Shown piece by piece: positions 55,247 through 64,000 of a stretch of DNA of 64,000 nt. The stretch comes from UBA1858 sp965227695 (GTDB lineage Bacteria > Pseudomonadota > Gammaproteobacteria > UBA4575), in assembly GCA_965227695.1 (NCBI GenBank), contig OZ245760.1, positions 186,001 through 250,000 on the forward strand, given 5' to 3'. Position 1 is the stretch's first letter; every line of letters begins with the position of its first letter. Below the pieces are notes generated by a model that did no database searches, had not been told where the DNA came from, and saw only the letters and a program-made list of their open reading frames with translations. The translations under genes were made by a program, and so were the position numbers.

Positions 55247-57214
55247 TTAAGGACGATCCGTGCTGATTTGCAGACGAATATGCCCATGAGCATGCACGTT
55301 ACCTGACCAGTGCCTGTCTATAAATAATGTACCTGAATTATCCAGAATAATACAAGGTCCAGTGATTGACTGATCACAGGTGAGACACTCACGCCGGTAT
55401 ACCGGTATTTGCTCTTCCTCAGAAGCCACAATGCAATGTGCCACGGGTGATGCAGGCTTGCCTTTTTTGACTTTTTCAAAGGGCGGAGCAGGAATGTCCT
55501 GATATGCCCATAGCCGAAGCGTCACAAGTTCGATCGGATGCTGCGGCAAGTTAAAGCCGTAACGCTTTTGATGCGCACTCAAAAACTGCTCGCTTGCATC
55601 AATAGCCTCATTCCACCTCAGGCGAATTGTGCTCGACTGCCCCCAATAACGAAGTTCAATCCATCGTTCGAGGCGCTGCGCACTTTGCCCGGCCTGTGTG
55701 AGCTTACATACCGCTTCATCTTGCAGCTGGCCGAACATGGTTTTGACTTCATCTCTGCCCACCTCTGTCCAACGCTTGCATACTGACCTAGAACTCATGT
55801 GCCCGACAGGCGCATACAACATGCCCTGGGCTGATAATATCCCGGCATTATATGGGACGAGAATCTGCGCTATTCCGAGTTTCGAAGCAACCGCACACAT
55901 ATGCAGTCCTCCTGCGCCACCAAAAGGGAATAAAACAAAATTCCCCGGGTCATAGCCACGATGAATTGATATCACCCTGAGTGCCTCAGCCATATGCGCA
56001 TTTGCCAAATCAATAATCCCCTGGGCGGCATCCTCCAATTTACAGCGCATTTGCTCTGCAATGCGTGCAATCGCGTCAATTGCAGCAGACTTATCCAGCT
56101 TCAAACCACACGACCAGGTATGACCTGCGGGTAAGCGCCCCAGCACCACATGTGCATCGGTGATAGTCGCCTCGCACCCACCCTGACCATAACATGCAGG
56201 CCCGGGCGCGGCCCCGGCCGATGAAGGTCCGACATGTAAACCGCCGGCGGCATCCACACGCGCAATGGAACCACCCCCTGCTCCAATTGTATGAATATCA
56301 AGCAATGAGATGGCTAACGGGATTTCAGCGATATGTGCATCGCTGGTAAATTTGGGCCGTTTGTCAATCAATGATACATCCGTAGAAGTCCCACCCATAT
56401 CGAGTGTCAGTAAGCGGGGCTGGTCACAGGCTTTTGCAATGGCACTGGCTGCCATGACGCCTCCGGCAGGTCCGGACAACAAAAGACGAACCGCCTGATC
56501 ACTGGCACTCCCGGCGGGAAGGGTGGTGGCATCACTTTGCATGACGTGTACGACAGTATTAAGGCGTGACTGCAGATCGCTAAGGTATTTTTTTGTTTTA
56601 GGCCCGAGGTAACTATTGAGCCAGGTCACCATCGCCCGCTCATATTCGCGTTGCTCTGGCATAATTTGACTCGACCGGGTGACGAAAAACTCATCCTCAA
56701 GCTCTTTCTCTATCGCCTTTTCATCTTCGCTATTCAGAAACGAGAACAGCATGCATATGGCGACCGCTTCAGCGCCGGTCTCCCTGATTTGCTCAACCAG
56801 GTACTGAAGCTGTGCTGGCGTCCAGTTAATCAGGCGTTCACCTTGTGCACTGACACGCGCCTCAAACTCAAAACACAGACCGGCATCGATTAACATTCTC
56901 GGGGCTTGTGGACACAGGCTGTATAGATCTTTACGGGCCTGACGGCCAATAATCATTAAGTCTTTTAAACCAGTATTGGTTATAAATGCTGTTTTTGCTC
57001 CTTTTTCTTCCAGCAGGGTATTGGTCGCAACCGTTGTACCGTGCACAATGTGAGCCTGTTTTGAATCAACGCCAAGTTGCTCCAGTCCTGCAATAATCGC
57101 CTGCTCCGGCGAGTCAGGTGTGGAAGGTATTTTATAGCTAACATATGATCCATTTTTATATAAAATGAAATCTGTAAAGGTTCCACCCGTATCAATACCG
57201 ACTAATTCGACCAT
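55247..57214 (-). CDS. HyuA-type hydantoinase / 5-oxoprolinase subunit
   Basis: This 655-residue protein belongs to the hydantoinase A/oxoprolinase family. The N-terminus VGIDTGGTFTDFILY is an actin-like ATP-binding motif, HGTTVATNTLLEEKGA lies near 56, and LLSGPAGGVMAA near 267. The family cleaves cyclic amides (hydantoins or 5-oxoproline) with ATP, normally with a HyuB partner, which is absent here. I take the ATG at 57214; the longer frame would run into the divergent ABC gene. A link to glutathione turnover through oxoproline is possible given gshA and GGT in the window. Confidence 0.86.
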   Translation of the reverse strand: MVELVGIDTGGTFTDFILYKNGSYVSYKIPSTPDSPEQAIIAGLEQLGVDSKQAHIVHGTTVATNTLLEEKGAKTAFITNTGLKDLMIIGRQARKDLYSLCPQAPRMLIDAGLCFEFEARVSAQGERLINWTPAQLQYLVEQIRETGAEAVAICMLFSFLNSEDEKAIEKELEDEFFVTRSSQIMPEQREYERAMVTWLNSYLGPKTKKYLSDLQSRLNTVVHVMQSDATTLPAGSASDQAVRLLLSGPAGGVMAASAIAKACDQPRLLTLDMGGTSTDVSLIDKRPKFTSDAHIAEIPLAISLLDIHTIGAGGGSIARVDAAGGLHVGPSSAGAAPGPACYGQGGCEATITDAHVVLGRLPAGHTWSCGLKLDKSAAIDAIARIAEQMRCKLEDAAQGIIDLANAHMAEALRVISIHRGYDPGNFVLFPFGGAGGLHMCAVASKLGIAQILVPYNAGILSAQGMLYAPVGHMSSRSVCKRWTEVGRDEVKTMFGQLQDEAVCKLTQAGQSAQRLERWIELRYWGQSSTIRLRWNEAIDASEQFLSAHQKRYGFNLPQHPIELVTLRLWAYQDIPAPPFEKVKKGKPASPVAHCIVASEEEQIPVYRRECLTCDQSITGPCIILDNSGTLFIDRHWSGNVHAHGHIRLQISTDRP

Positions 57215-57247
57215 AAGCGCCTGTGTTTTAATTTTAACCTCCCGCAA

Positions 57248-58168
57248 ATGAGTGCCATTATTCAAGCCAACCATGTAAGCCACCACTACGGACGCTATTC
57301 CTCCGTGACTGACTTAAGTCTAACGCTGGAATACGGTGAGGTCATGGCTTTGCTCGGTACCAACGGGGCAGGTAAAACAACCACCTTACGCCTGCTAACC
57401 GGGGAGCTGGCACCGGATTCTGGAAACATTTCCATTAATAATATCGATATAAGCCGTCATCCACTCAAAGCCAAACAAAAGTTAGGCTATCTCCCCGACC
57501 TTGCACCACTCTACGAAGACCTCACGGTCGATGAATTTTTAACATTTTGCGCACATATCCATGGTTTGTCGAAAAAACATGGACGCAAACGCATAAAAGC
57601 GGTCAAGCAGTTTTGCGAGTTACAATCCGTTGAACACCGCCTGATCAAAAAGCTTTCCAAAGGATATCAACAGCGTGTTGGTATCGCACAAGCCATCATC
57701 CATGAACCTGAAGCCATCATTCTGGATGAACCAACCAATGGGCTGGACCCGACACAGATTCAGGAGATGCGTGATCTTATCTTGTATTTGCGCGACCACG
57801 CTGCGGTATTGCTATCTACTCATCAATTGAATGAAGTCGAGCAGGTGTGTGATCGGGTACTGATGTTAAAAAACGGACAGTCCGTTCTATGCGAAAAGAT
57901 AAATCAATTACAACAAACCAATCGAATTCGCATACGATTTTTGTCTACTATACCTGCTGACGAATTAACCGGTCACCAATATGTAAAAACTCTGCACCCT
58001 ATTAATGATACAACGGTGGAGATATTAACAGAAGAAAACCTGGATCAGGTTAAAAGCGCTTTACTGACGCAGGCCTGCGCTAATGGCTGGGGAATCATAG
58101 AAATTCATGATGTGCAACAGACGCTCGAAGATGTTTTCGTCTCCGCAGTGTTCAGAGATACGGGATAA
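57248..58168 (+). CDS. GldA-like ABC transporter ATP-binding protein
   Basis: This 306-residue ATPase has Walker A LGTNGAGKTTTLRLL near residue 37, signature LSKGYQQRVGIAQA near 137, and Walker B AIILDEPTNGLDP near 156. A C-terminal extension follows, as in GldA and related ATPases. It forms a three-gene ABC unit with the permease (4 bases later) and the GldG-like protein. In Bacteroidetes similar genes serve gliding; in proteobacteria the function is unknown. Confidence 0.9.
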   Translation: MSAIIQANHVSHHYGRYSSVTDLSLTLEYGEVMALLGTNGAGKTTTLRLLTGELAPDSGNISINNIDISRHPLKAKQKLGYLPDLAPLYEDLTVDEFLTFCAHIHGLSKKHGRKRIKAVKQFCELQSVEHRLIKKLSKGYQQRVGIAQAIIHEPEAIILDEPTNGLDPTQIQEMRDLILYLRDHAAVLLSTHQLNEVEQVCDRVLMLKNGQSVLCEKINQLQQTNRIRIRFLSTIPADELTGHQYVKTLHPINDTTVEILTEENLDQVKSALLTQACANGWGIIEIHDVQQTLEDVFVSAVFRDTG

Positions 58169-58172
58169 AAAC

Positions 58173-58925
58173 ATGCTTGCTTTCCATATCACCCTCAACG
58201 AGTTTCGCCGCATTTGGATCCAGCCCCTTGTTTGGGCCGTGCTTGGCATCACTTTCATCATCATTGCACTATTGTTCCTGACGTTACTGAATAATTTTTA
58301 CCATGATATGCAGAATAAGTTTTCCGGAATTGCCAGTGCTCCCGGTGTCACTGACGCGGTTTTTTATCCGATGCTGTTCTGGAGTACGATTATTGGCGCA
58401 TTAATGATGCCAATTATTACATTGCGCACCGTCACTGAAGAGAAAATACGCAGACAGGACACGCTGCTGACCTGCGCTGCCATACCCTGCCACACAATTA
58501 TATATAGTAAATTAATGGCCATTATATCGGTGGCATTTGCCTTTGGTTTCTTAAATCTTATTTTCCCTGCCACTATAAGTGCTATGACAAACCTGGATTG
58601 GGGGAAGATATATGCCGCCATGCTCGGAATGCTATTATTCCAGATCAGCTTTGCATCTGTGTGTCTGTGGATTGCAACATTGACGCACAACATTATGTTT
58701 ATAATGCTTAGCAGTCTCGGGATATTATTTCTGTCGTTTATATTATTTTTTTCTGCAACCTCGGAAGGAAGCATCAGTGCTTTATTTTTATATTTATCCG
58801 GATTTTCTCACCTCCTCAACTTTCTTTCCGGCCTGGTAACCAGCAAGGGGATTTTATTTTTTATCATCACTACACTGTTTTTCGTCAGCTTATCTACCAT
58901 ACATTTACGTTATAAACGGGATTAA
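58173..58925 (+). CDS. GldF-like ABC transporter permease
   Basis: This 250-residue permease has six hydrophobic segments of the ABC-2 type and the loop LRTVTEEKIRRQDTLLTCA near residue 85, typical of GldF/NosY-like subunits. I use the ATG at 58173, 4 bases after the ATPase stop; the longer frame would overlap the ATPase and add a hydrophilic N-terminus. It pairs with the preceding ATPase. Confidence 0.88.
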   Translation: MLAFHITLNEFRRIWIQPLVWAVLGITFIIIALLFLTLLNNFYHDMQNKFSGIASAPGVTDAVFYPMLFWSTIIGALMMPIITLRTVTEEKIRRQDTLLTCAAIPCHTIIYSKLMAIISVAFAFGFLNLIFPATISAMTNLDWGKIYAAMLGMLLFQISFASVCLWIATLTHNIMFIMLSSLGILFLSFILFFSATSEGSISALFLYLSGFSHLLNFLSGLVTSKGILFFIITTLFFVSLSTIHLRYKRD

Positions 58926-58930
58926 GCACT

Positions 58931-60280
58931 TTGCCAAATCATAAACGCCAGATGAGCTTAAAACGCTACTTTTTCTCAATGTTGAGTATTGGTTCACTGG
59001 CTACTCTTTTATGGTTAAACAGCTACTCCAGCTGGCAAAGTGACTGGACATTCGGATCCCGCAATACGCTATCCTCAAGTAGTATTGAATTACTCAAATC
59101 GATGCAGAGTCCAGTTAAAATCGACGCCTTTTTCGATAGCGACAATCAGACCCGCATGCAACTGAAGCGTTTTATTGAAAAGTACCAGCACAATAAAAAA
59201 GATATTTCTCTGCATTTTGTAGACAACCATCTGCCGGGGGAACAATTAAAACAGCTTGGTTTCACCCAGCTTGGCCAGCTTAAAGTCCAGTATCAGGATA
59301 GAACCGTGTTTATCAATCGCATGAATGAAGAGCAAATGACCAGCGCTCTTTACCAGGTGTCCCGCAAGCAGGATACCTGGGCGGCGATCATACAGGGACA
59401 TGGCGAGAAAGACCCTTATGATGAGAGCATCAATGGCTTGTCAAAACTGTCAGACAAAATCAACAATACAGGTCTCAGAATACAACCCATCAATCTCACC
59501 ACAAATAGCATCATCCCCGATAATACCCAATTTATTATTATCGCAGGTGCACGAAGTGCTTACCTGGGCAGTGAATTAAAACTGATTGAAAATTTCCTTA
59601 ACCAGGGTGGCAATTTGCTTTGGTTGCGTGACCCGGCAAGACAAAATAACTTTAATAGTATCGATGAAATTTTAGGCATCACCCCTGTGCCTGGAGTTGT
59701 CATTGATGCCAATACAAAGTTGCGGGTATTACTGGGGATCAAACATGCCGCCGTCATTCCGGTAACACAGTTTTACAGGCACAAGATCACCCAGGACCTG
59801 GAAACACACCTGCTATTTCCGTTCGCATCTGCATTTAGAACCCAGGAGCAATCAGAATGGCAAACCAGTATATTATTCAAGTCACTGGACCGCTCCTGGT
59901 CTGAAGTTAGTGAGCTAGATTCAGAGCAGTTAAAATTTGAAGAGGCACTGGGGGATACACAGGGACCGCTAGCGCTTGGTGTCTCGTTAACCAGGAATAT
60001 AAACGATAAAAACCAGCGTGTTGTCGTTATTGGTGATTCTGACTTTATGGCCAATGGCTACATCGGCAATGGCGCAAATTTTTCATTGAGTCTAAATTTG
60101 TTAAATTGGCTGGCTGACGACGATGCCCTTATGTCTATTGCACATCAACCTGCCCCTGATCAGGCAATCACACTTGGCGATAATGATGTTCTATTCATCT
60201 CCCTGATACTATTAATCATAGTGCCCGGTACCTTAATAACCTCAGGAATTGCCATTCGCTGGTTAAGACATAGACACTAA
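58931..60280 (+). CDS. GldG-family ABC auxiliary protein
   Basis: This 449-residue protein has one membrane helix near the N-terminus (LSIGSLATLLWLNSY), a large periplasmic domain, and a C-terminal helix (FISLILLIIVPGTLITSGIAIRW region). The TLSSSSIELLKSMQSPVKIDAFF segment near 45 and the WLRDPARQNN segment near 235 fit the GldG/IFT52-like family. It begins at TTG just after the permease stop; an ATG seven codons later is also possible. No DUF4340 protein follows, unlike in many such clusters. Confidence 0.86.
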   Translation: MPNHKRQMSLKRYFFSMLSIGSLATLLWLNSYSSWQSDWTFGSRNTLSSSSIELLKSMQSPVKIDAFFDSDNQTRMQLKRFIEKYQHNKKDISLHFVDNHLPGEQLKQLGFTQLGQLKVQYQDRTVFINRMNEEQMTSALYQVSRKQDTWAAIIQGHGEKDPYDESINGLSKLSDKINNTGLRIQPINLTTNSIIPDNTQFIIIAGARSAYLGSELKLIENFLNQGGNLLWLRDPARQNNFNSIDEILGITPVPGVVIDANTKLRVLLGIKHAAVIPVTQFYRHKITQDLETHLLFPFASAFRTQEQSEWQTSILFKSLDRSWSEVSELDSEQLKFEEALGDTQGPLALGVSLTRNINDKNQRVVVIGDSDFMANGYIGNGANFSLSLNLLNWLADDDALMSIAHQPAPDQAITLGDNDVLFISLILLIIVPGTLITSGIAIRWLRHRH

Positions 60281-60301
60281 TTTAAATATCAGTAGAGTTT
60301 T

Positions 60302-61291
60302 ATGCCAAATCATTCTTTAGATCCTGTTCTGCAGCTAAGCGTCCAGCCAGAAATATACAAGTCTCTCAATCCGTCTTTCGCCATCAACTATGGTCTCGAG
60401 TCTAGTCAGGCAGATGCTGATCAGGCTAATCATGTCGCCATCAGAAGCCTGTTATCCCGACCATTTCATGAGACATGGTCTCTTCGCAACGGCCAACGAC
60501 ACGATGTTAAGGGCTGGCATATCTTTCAAAATGATGAATACCTGATGGCCGCTGTACCTGGTGTTGATCTCAATACCCTCAATCTCGAGCAGGCAGCAGA
60601 AAAATGCTATTCAATGATATTTCAGCAAATGGAAAAATGGAGTTATCCGTATCTTGTTCGCACCTGGAACTATTTTGCTGATATTACAGAGGGACATCCG
60701 GGACATCATAACAATTATCAGTTATTTTGTAGCGGACGCGCCCGAGCCTATCAAAAACATAATTTAATCGCGCAGCCTTACCCTGCTGCCACAGTTATTG
60801 GGTCGCGGTTTGGCGGACTAACCGTATATTTTATCGCGGCAAAGTCCGGTGGAATTGGCATAGAAAACCCGAGACAGGTAAGTGCGTTCCGCTACCCGTC
60901 TATTTATAGTCAGGATCCACCTCTTTTTTCACGCGCTTTTCTGCATCGTAATTACAATCAGGAGGTTTTATTCATCTCCGGAACTGCCAGCATCACCGGG
61001 CATCATACCCGGCATGAAGATGACGTGATTAGCCAAACCGGCGTCTGCCTTGAAAATATTCAGCATCTGCTGAATACCGCCTCGACAGAATATGCATTTC
61101 CCGAGACAACATTCAGTGAACTGAAACAGCTTAAAATATACCTCAAGCATGATCAGCAACTTGATGCTGTCAAAACTCATATCGAACATGAAATGGACAT
61201 CAGTGCACCGGTGATCTACTTACAGGGTGATATGTGCCGTTCCGACCTGCTGGTCGAGATAGAAGCGCTGGCTATTCATCCCGCGTTGTAG
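60302..61291 (+). CDS. Chorismatase (XanB2/FkbO-like, pteridine-dependent deoxygenase family)
   Basis: This 329-residue protein shows the chorismatase pattern: VRTWNYFADITEG near residue 120, FCSGRARAYQKH near 142, PAATVIGSRFGGLTVYF near 160, and LFISGTASITGHHTRHEDD near 222. Family members hydrolyse chorismate to dihydroxycyclohexadiene acids (FkbO) or to 3- and 4-hydroxybenzoate (XanB2, Hyg5). Hydroxybenzoates feed aryl-polyene pigments and ubiquinone. It lies 21 bases after the GldG-like gene and 6 before mutM. Which product it makes cannot be decided by eye. Confidence 0.85.
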   Translation: MPNHSLDPVLQLSVQPEIYKSLNPSFAINYGLESSQADADQANHVAIRSLLSRPFHETWSLRNGQRHDVKGWHIFQNDEYLMAAVPGVDLNTLNLEQAAEKCYSMIFQQMEKWSYPYLVRTWNYFADITEGHPGHHNNYQLFCSGRARAYQKHNLIAQPYPAATVIGSRFGGLTVYFIAAKSGGIGIENPRQVSAFRYPSIYSQDPPLFSRAFLHRNYNQEVLFISGTASITGHHTRHEDDVISQTGVCLENIQHLLNTASTEYAFPETTFSELKQLKIYLKHDQQLDAVKTHIEHEMDISAPVIYLQGDMCRSDLLVEIEALAIHPAL

Positions 61292-61297
61292 CCAGCC

Positions 61298-62110
61298 ATG
61301 CCTGAGTTACCTGAAGTTGAAACCACCCGCCGCGGAATCGAACCCTATGTTACCGGCAAAACAGTCAGCTCTGTAGTTATTCGCTGCAAAAAACTGCGCT
61401 GGCCTATCCCCGCTAATATGACACAAAAGTTAGCAGGTCAGACATTCGTATCAACAACCAGGCGGGCCAAATATTTACTACTTAGTACTCAGCAGGGCTG
61501 CCTGATAATACATCTGGGCATGTCCGGCAGCCTGCGCATACTAAATGTCAATAGCCCGGCAAAAAAACATGACCATGCAGATATTATCTTTGACCAGTAC
61601 CTATTACGATTCCATGACCCGCGACGATTCGGTGCCATATTATGGACAACAAAAGACCCGCAGCAACATAAACTCCTCAATGCTCTGGGTCCAGAGCCAT
61701 TTTCAGATCAATTTAACGCGCATTATCTATACCAGCTCTCTCGCCACCGAAAAATCGCCATTAAGGATTTTATTATGAATAGCAGCATTGTCGTTGGAGT
61801 GGGCAATATCTACGCCACTGAAGCTTTATTCATTAGCAAAATTCATCCAAGGAGAGCGGCCGGTAATATTTCTCTCAAACGTTATGAATTATTGGTCAGC
61901 ACAATTAAAAACGTACTGGACGAGGCGATCAAAAAGGGGGGAACAACTTTAAAAGATTTTACCCATGAAAATGGCAAGCCCGGCTACTTTCAGCAACGAT
62001 TAAATGCCTATGGTAAAGCCGGTCAACCCTGTGTTGTTTGCACAAATCAATTAAAAGCGATAAAACAGGCCCAGCGCACGACTACGTATTGCCCTCACTG
62101 CCAGCACTAA
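61298..62110 (+). CDS. mutM: Formamidopyrimidine-DNA glycosylase
   Basis: This 270-residue base-excision enzyme removes oxidised purines such as 8-oxoguanine. It begins with the catalytic PELPEVETTRRGIEP and has the helix-two-turns-helix with VGVGNIYATEALF near residue 167. It ends in a zinc finger (CVVC and CPHC). The length is standard. It is the last gene of the plus-strand run starting with the ABC unit, and its stop abuts the convergent GGT gene. Confidence 0.96.
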   Translation: MPELPEVETTRRGIEPYVTGKTVSSVVIRCKKLRWPIPANMTQKLAGQTFVSTTRRAKYLLLSTQQGCLIIHLGMSGSLRILNVNSPAKKHDHADIIFDQYLLRFHDPRRFGAILWTTKDPQQHKLLNALGPEPFSDQFNAHYLYQLSRHRKIAIKDFIMNSSIVVGVGNIYATEALFISKIHPRRAAGNISLKRYELLVSTIKNVLDEAIKKGGTTLKDFTHENGKPGYFQQRLNAYGKAGQPCVVCTNQLKAIKQAQRTTTYCPHCQH

Positions 62111-62111
62111 A

Positions 62112-63770
62112 CTAGTTCACCACCGCGTTACCTTCACCACGTGGATCGGAGGCCGCTTCAACCGAGTTATTTACACTATCCCAGATAATCACCTGCATAT
62201 TTCCATAACGGCGTGACAATTCATTAAGTTCGTGTCCTTTGTTTATCAATGCTGATTGCTCCGTCTGGTCAAATGCATTTTTTTCAAACTGAATTTCATC
62301 CGGCAGGTACTGGTGATGAAATCTTCTTTGATTAACGATTTGGTTTGCATTTGCTCCCTGCTGGTAATGGATAAGCGCAATTGCCAGCATGCTTATAATT
62401 CTGCTACCCCCCGGTGTGCCAGCAATCAGCGTGCGCCCATTTTGGCGTGCAAATAATGGCGTCATGCTTGAAAGCATACGTTTGTGTGGTGCTATTGCAT
62501 TGGCCTTTGACCCAACCAGACCCCAAACATTTGCGACTCCCGTGGCAATAGAGAAATCATCCATCTCGTCATTCAATAACACGCCGGTTCCGGCAGGCAC
62601 GAACCCGCTTCCGAACGGATAATTGATGGATAATGTCGCAGACACATAATTACCCTCGCGATCAAGTACAGAAAAATGTGTTGTATCTTCACCTTGACTC
62701 AAAGGACTTACTGGCAAAGACTCACTGTTGCTTGCCTGGGCTGGTTTAAAATCTCTGAATTTTTGTCGGGCATACTGCTTTGATAGCAGACGCTGCATTG
62801 GTATATCAGTAAATGCGGGATCACCGAGGTAAGTCGCACGGTCCTGATACGCACGACGCATCGCTTCAACTAGCGCATGAATTGAAGTTATATTATCAAG
62901 GTCAATCCTGCCATAATCCTCCAGCATCGATAATATTTGCGAAATCACTACACCCCCCGAGGTTGGTGGTGGTGGCATGATAATGTTCAAATCGTGGAAG
63001 TGTGCTTCTACTGGTTGACGGATTTTCACGTCATATTGCTGTAAGTCTTCCATGGTCCATATGCCGCCTGCCTGACGGGTACCGTTGACAAGCAAGTGTG
63101 CCAGGATGCCATGATAAAACACATCTGCCCCGTGCTTCGCAATAAGATCAAGCGTGTTGGCAAGGTCGTGCTGATAGAGTAAATACCCTGGCTGCGGAAT
63201 ATTGCCATCATCAAGAAAAATCTGGCTGGCCTGCTCACAGGCCAGCAAGGCCTGGTGTCTCAGACGCGCCAGTGCGGAGTAACGCGGACCAACTTTAAAG
63301 CCATACTTTGCATATTCAATGGCAGGAGACAGATTATCGGCAAATGACAGCCGCCCGAAGTTTTGCGTGATTATTTCCAGCGCGGCCACAACCCCCGGTA
63401 TGCCCGCGGCCAGTGGTCCATCAATAGATTGTTGTGTCAGTTCACCCTGGTCATCCAGGTACATGTCTTGAGTCGCAGCAAATGGTGCAATCTCACGACC
63501 ATCAATCACGATATCTTTATTCCGTTTGGCATCATGAAGTAACCAGAACCCGCCACCACCGATACCACTACCAAACGGCTCAACTACCGCTAACGCGGCA
63601 CTGATTGCGACAGCTGCATCAAAGGCATTACCACCGGATTTTAGTATTGTTTCACCGGCCTGGGTGGCCAGCGGATGGGCGGTCACAACCGCATCACGTG
63701 CTCCGTCATTGCCCGCAAATAGCGGCGTTGCAATGACGATTAAAAACAAAGACCAGATACGTAACCGCAC
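62112..63770 (-). CDS. ggt: Gamma-glutamyltransferase
   Basis: This 552-residue exported Ntn-hydrolase has a signal peptide (WSLFLIVIATPLFAG). The self-cleavage site is EDTTHFSVLD, with Thr363 as the likely nucleophile of the small subunit. VEPFGSGIGGGGFWLL near 63 and the substrate loop LNDEMDDF near 398 also fit. It degrades periplasmic glutathione. It is 4 bases downstream of the ferredoxin gene on the same strand. Confidence 0.93.
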   Translation of the reverse strand: MRLRIWSLFLIVIATPLFAGNDGARDAVVTAHPLATQAGETILKSGGNAFDAAVAISAALAVVEPFGSGIGGGGFWLLHDAKRNKDIVIDGREIAPFAATQDMYLDDQGELTQQSIDGPLAAGIPGVVAALEIITQNFGRLSFADNLSPAIEYAKYGFKVGPRYSALARLRHQALLACEQASQIFLDDGNIPQPGYLLYQHDLANTLDLIAKHGADVFYHGILAHLLVNGTRQAGGIWTMEDLQQYDVKIRQPVEAHFHDLNIIMPPPPTSGGVVISQILSMLEDYGRIDLDNITSIHALVEAMRRAYQDRATYLGDPAFTDIPMQRLLSKQYARQKFRDFKPAQASNSESLPVSPLSQGEDTTHFSVLDREGNYVSATLSINYPFGSGFVPAGTGVLLNDEMDDFSIATGVANVWGLVGSKANAIAPHKRMLSSMTPLFARQNGRTLIAGTPGGSRIISMLAIALIHYQQGANANQIVNQRRFHHQYLPDEIQFEKNAFDQTEQSALINKGHELNELSRRYGNMQVIIWDSVNNSVEAASDPRGEGNAVVN

Positions 63771-63774
63771 GAGA

Positions 63775-64000
63775 TCAGCGCTTGGTAAGTTGTTTATACT
63801 TCAATTCCAGCTGTTGCCTGGACTCTTTATGATCTGGATCAACAAGAATACAGTCCACCGGACAGACTTCGACACACTGTGGTGTATCGAAGTGTCCGAC
63901 ACATTCTGTGCAGCGCTGCCACTTGATTTCATATATTTCCTCACCCTCAAAAATGGCATCATTTGGGCACTCAGGCTCGCAAACATCACAGTTTATACAT
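63775..64000 (-). CDS. YfhL-type 2[4Fe-4S] ferredoxin (3' part)
   Basis: The last 74 codons of a ferredoxin gene run off the window end; the start lies beyond base 64000. The visible protein begins CINCDVCEPECPNDAIFEGE and has a second cluster CTECVGHFDTPQCVEVCPVD, the extended spacing of YfhL-type ferredoxins, then a basic tail ending KYKQLTKR. It is followed after 4 bases by ggt. Such ferredoxins are small cytoplasmic electron carriers. The neighbour beyond the edge is often coaD in related bacteria, which cannot be checked here. Confidence 0.9.
   Translation of the reverse strand, partial: CINCDVCEPECPNDAIFEGEEIYEIKWQRCTECVGHFDTPQCVEVCPVDCILVDPDHKESRQQLELKYKQLTKR

Noticed and set aside
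1..64000. CRISPR array, insertion sequence, integron or prophage
   Set aside because: I saw no regularly spaced repeats, transposase, integrase or phage structural genes anywhere in the window.

Overview
The window looks like a chromosomal segment of a free-living, sulfur-oxidising, respiring gammaproteobacterium. The evidence is a cytoplasmic sulfite dehydrogenase operon (soeABC), gammaproteobacterial housekeeping gene orders (dusB-fis-purH, accB-accC-prmA, trxA-rho, groES-groEL, rpmB-rpmG, bpt, ampD), an aerobic fatty-acid desaturase, OxyR, and envelope proteins of the VPLPA-CTERM sorting type. The genus cannot be fixed from sequence alone; a Thiotrichales- or Chromatiales-like lineage is a guess. 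I found no rRNA, no convincing tRNA, no CRISPR array, no insertion sequence and no prophage. The segment is mainly core chromosome with a few accessory islets.

Layout. 1-4.6 kb: soeA-soeB-soeC on the minus strand. 4.9-10.4 kb: single genes (DUF4126 membrane protein, ferredoxin-NADP reductase, SixA phosphatase, DUF3617 secreted protein, an orphan formaldehyde-activating-enzyme homologue, a VPLPA-CTERM protein, OxyR). 10.6-14.3 kb: MATE exporter, DUF898 membrane protein and FAH-family hydrolase on the minus strand. 14.4-23.6 kb: a plus-strand accessory run made of a TVP38/flavin disulfide reductase fusion, an ArsS-like radical SAM protein, an RND adaptor and pump, a small unknown protein and a RimB-RimK fusion. 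23.7-27.6 kb: a minus-strand run gshA, DUF4124, rhodanese, PPK2, DUF4332. 27.7-29.7 kb: bpt with a small partner, ampD and a truncated VPLPA-CTERM remnant. 29.8-32.4 kb: groES-groEL under a perfect CIRCE operator, then fxsA.

32.5-44.4 kb is a long plus-strand housekeeping block: cutA, dsbD, aroQ, accB, accC, prmA, a DUF3426 protein, dusB, fis, purH, an AEC transporter and purD. 44.4-46.3 kb carries trxA and rho, with an unusual repeated rho leader. 46.4-53.9 kb holds an NDUFA9-like protein, a lipoprotein aminopeptidase, cca, uppP, a MidA-like methyltransferase, a FolM-like pteridine reductase, folB-folK and rpmB-rpmG. 54-64 kb holds a desaturase, an orphan HyuA-type hydantoinase/oxoprolinase subunit, a complete GldA/permease/GldG-type ABC system, a chorismatase (XanB2/FkbO-like), mutM, a gamma-glutamyltransferase and the 3' part of a YfhL-type ferredoxin gene.

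How the genes may work together. SoeABC would feed electrons from sulfite to the quinone pool, and the chorismatase could supply hydroxybenzoate for that pool or for a pigment. GshA, gamma-glutamyltransferase, rhodanese, thioredoxin, DsbD, OxyR and the TVP38-flavoreductase fusion make the window rich in thiol and redox functions. The most unusual points are the Fae homologue apparently lacking the catalytic histidine, the TVP38-reductase/ArsS pair, the chorismatase beside a Gld-like ABC system, the CIRCE-controlled groESL promoter, the repeated rho leader, and a Cca enzyme with an eroded HD domain.
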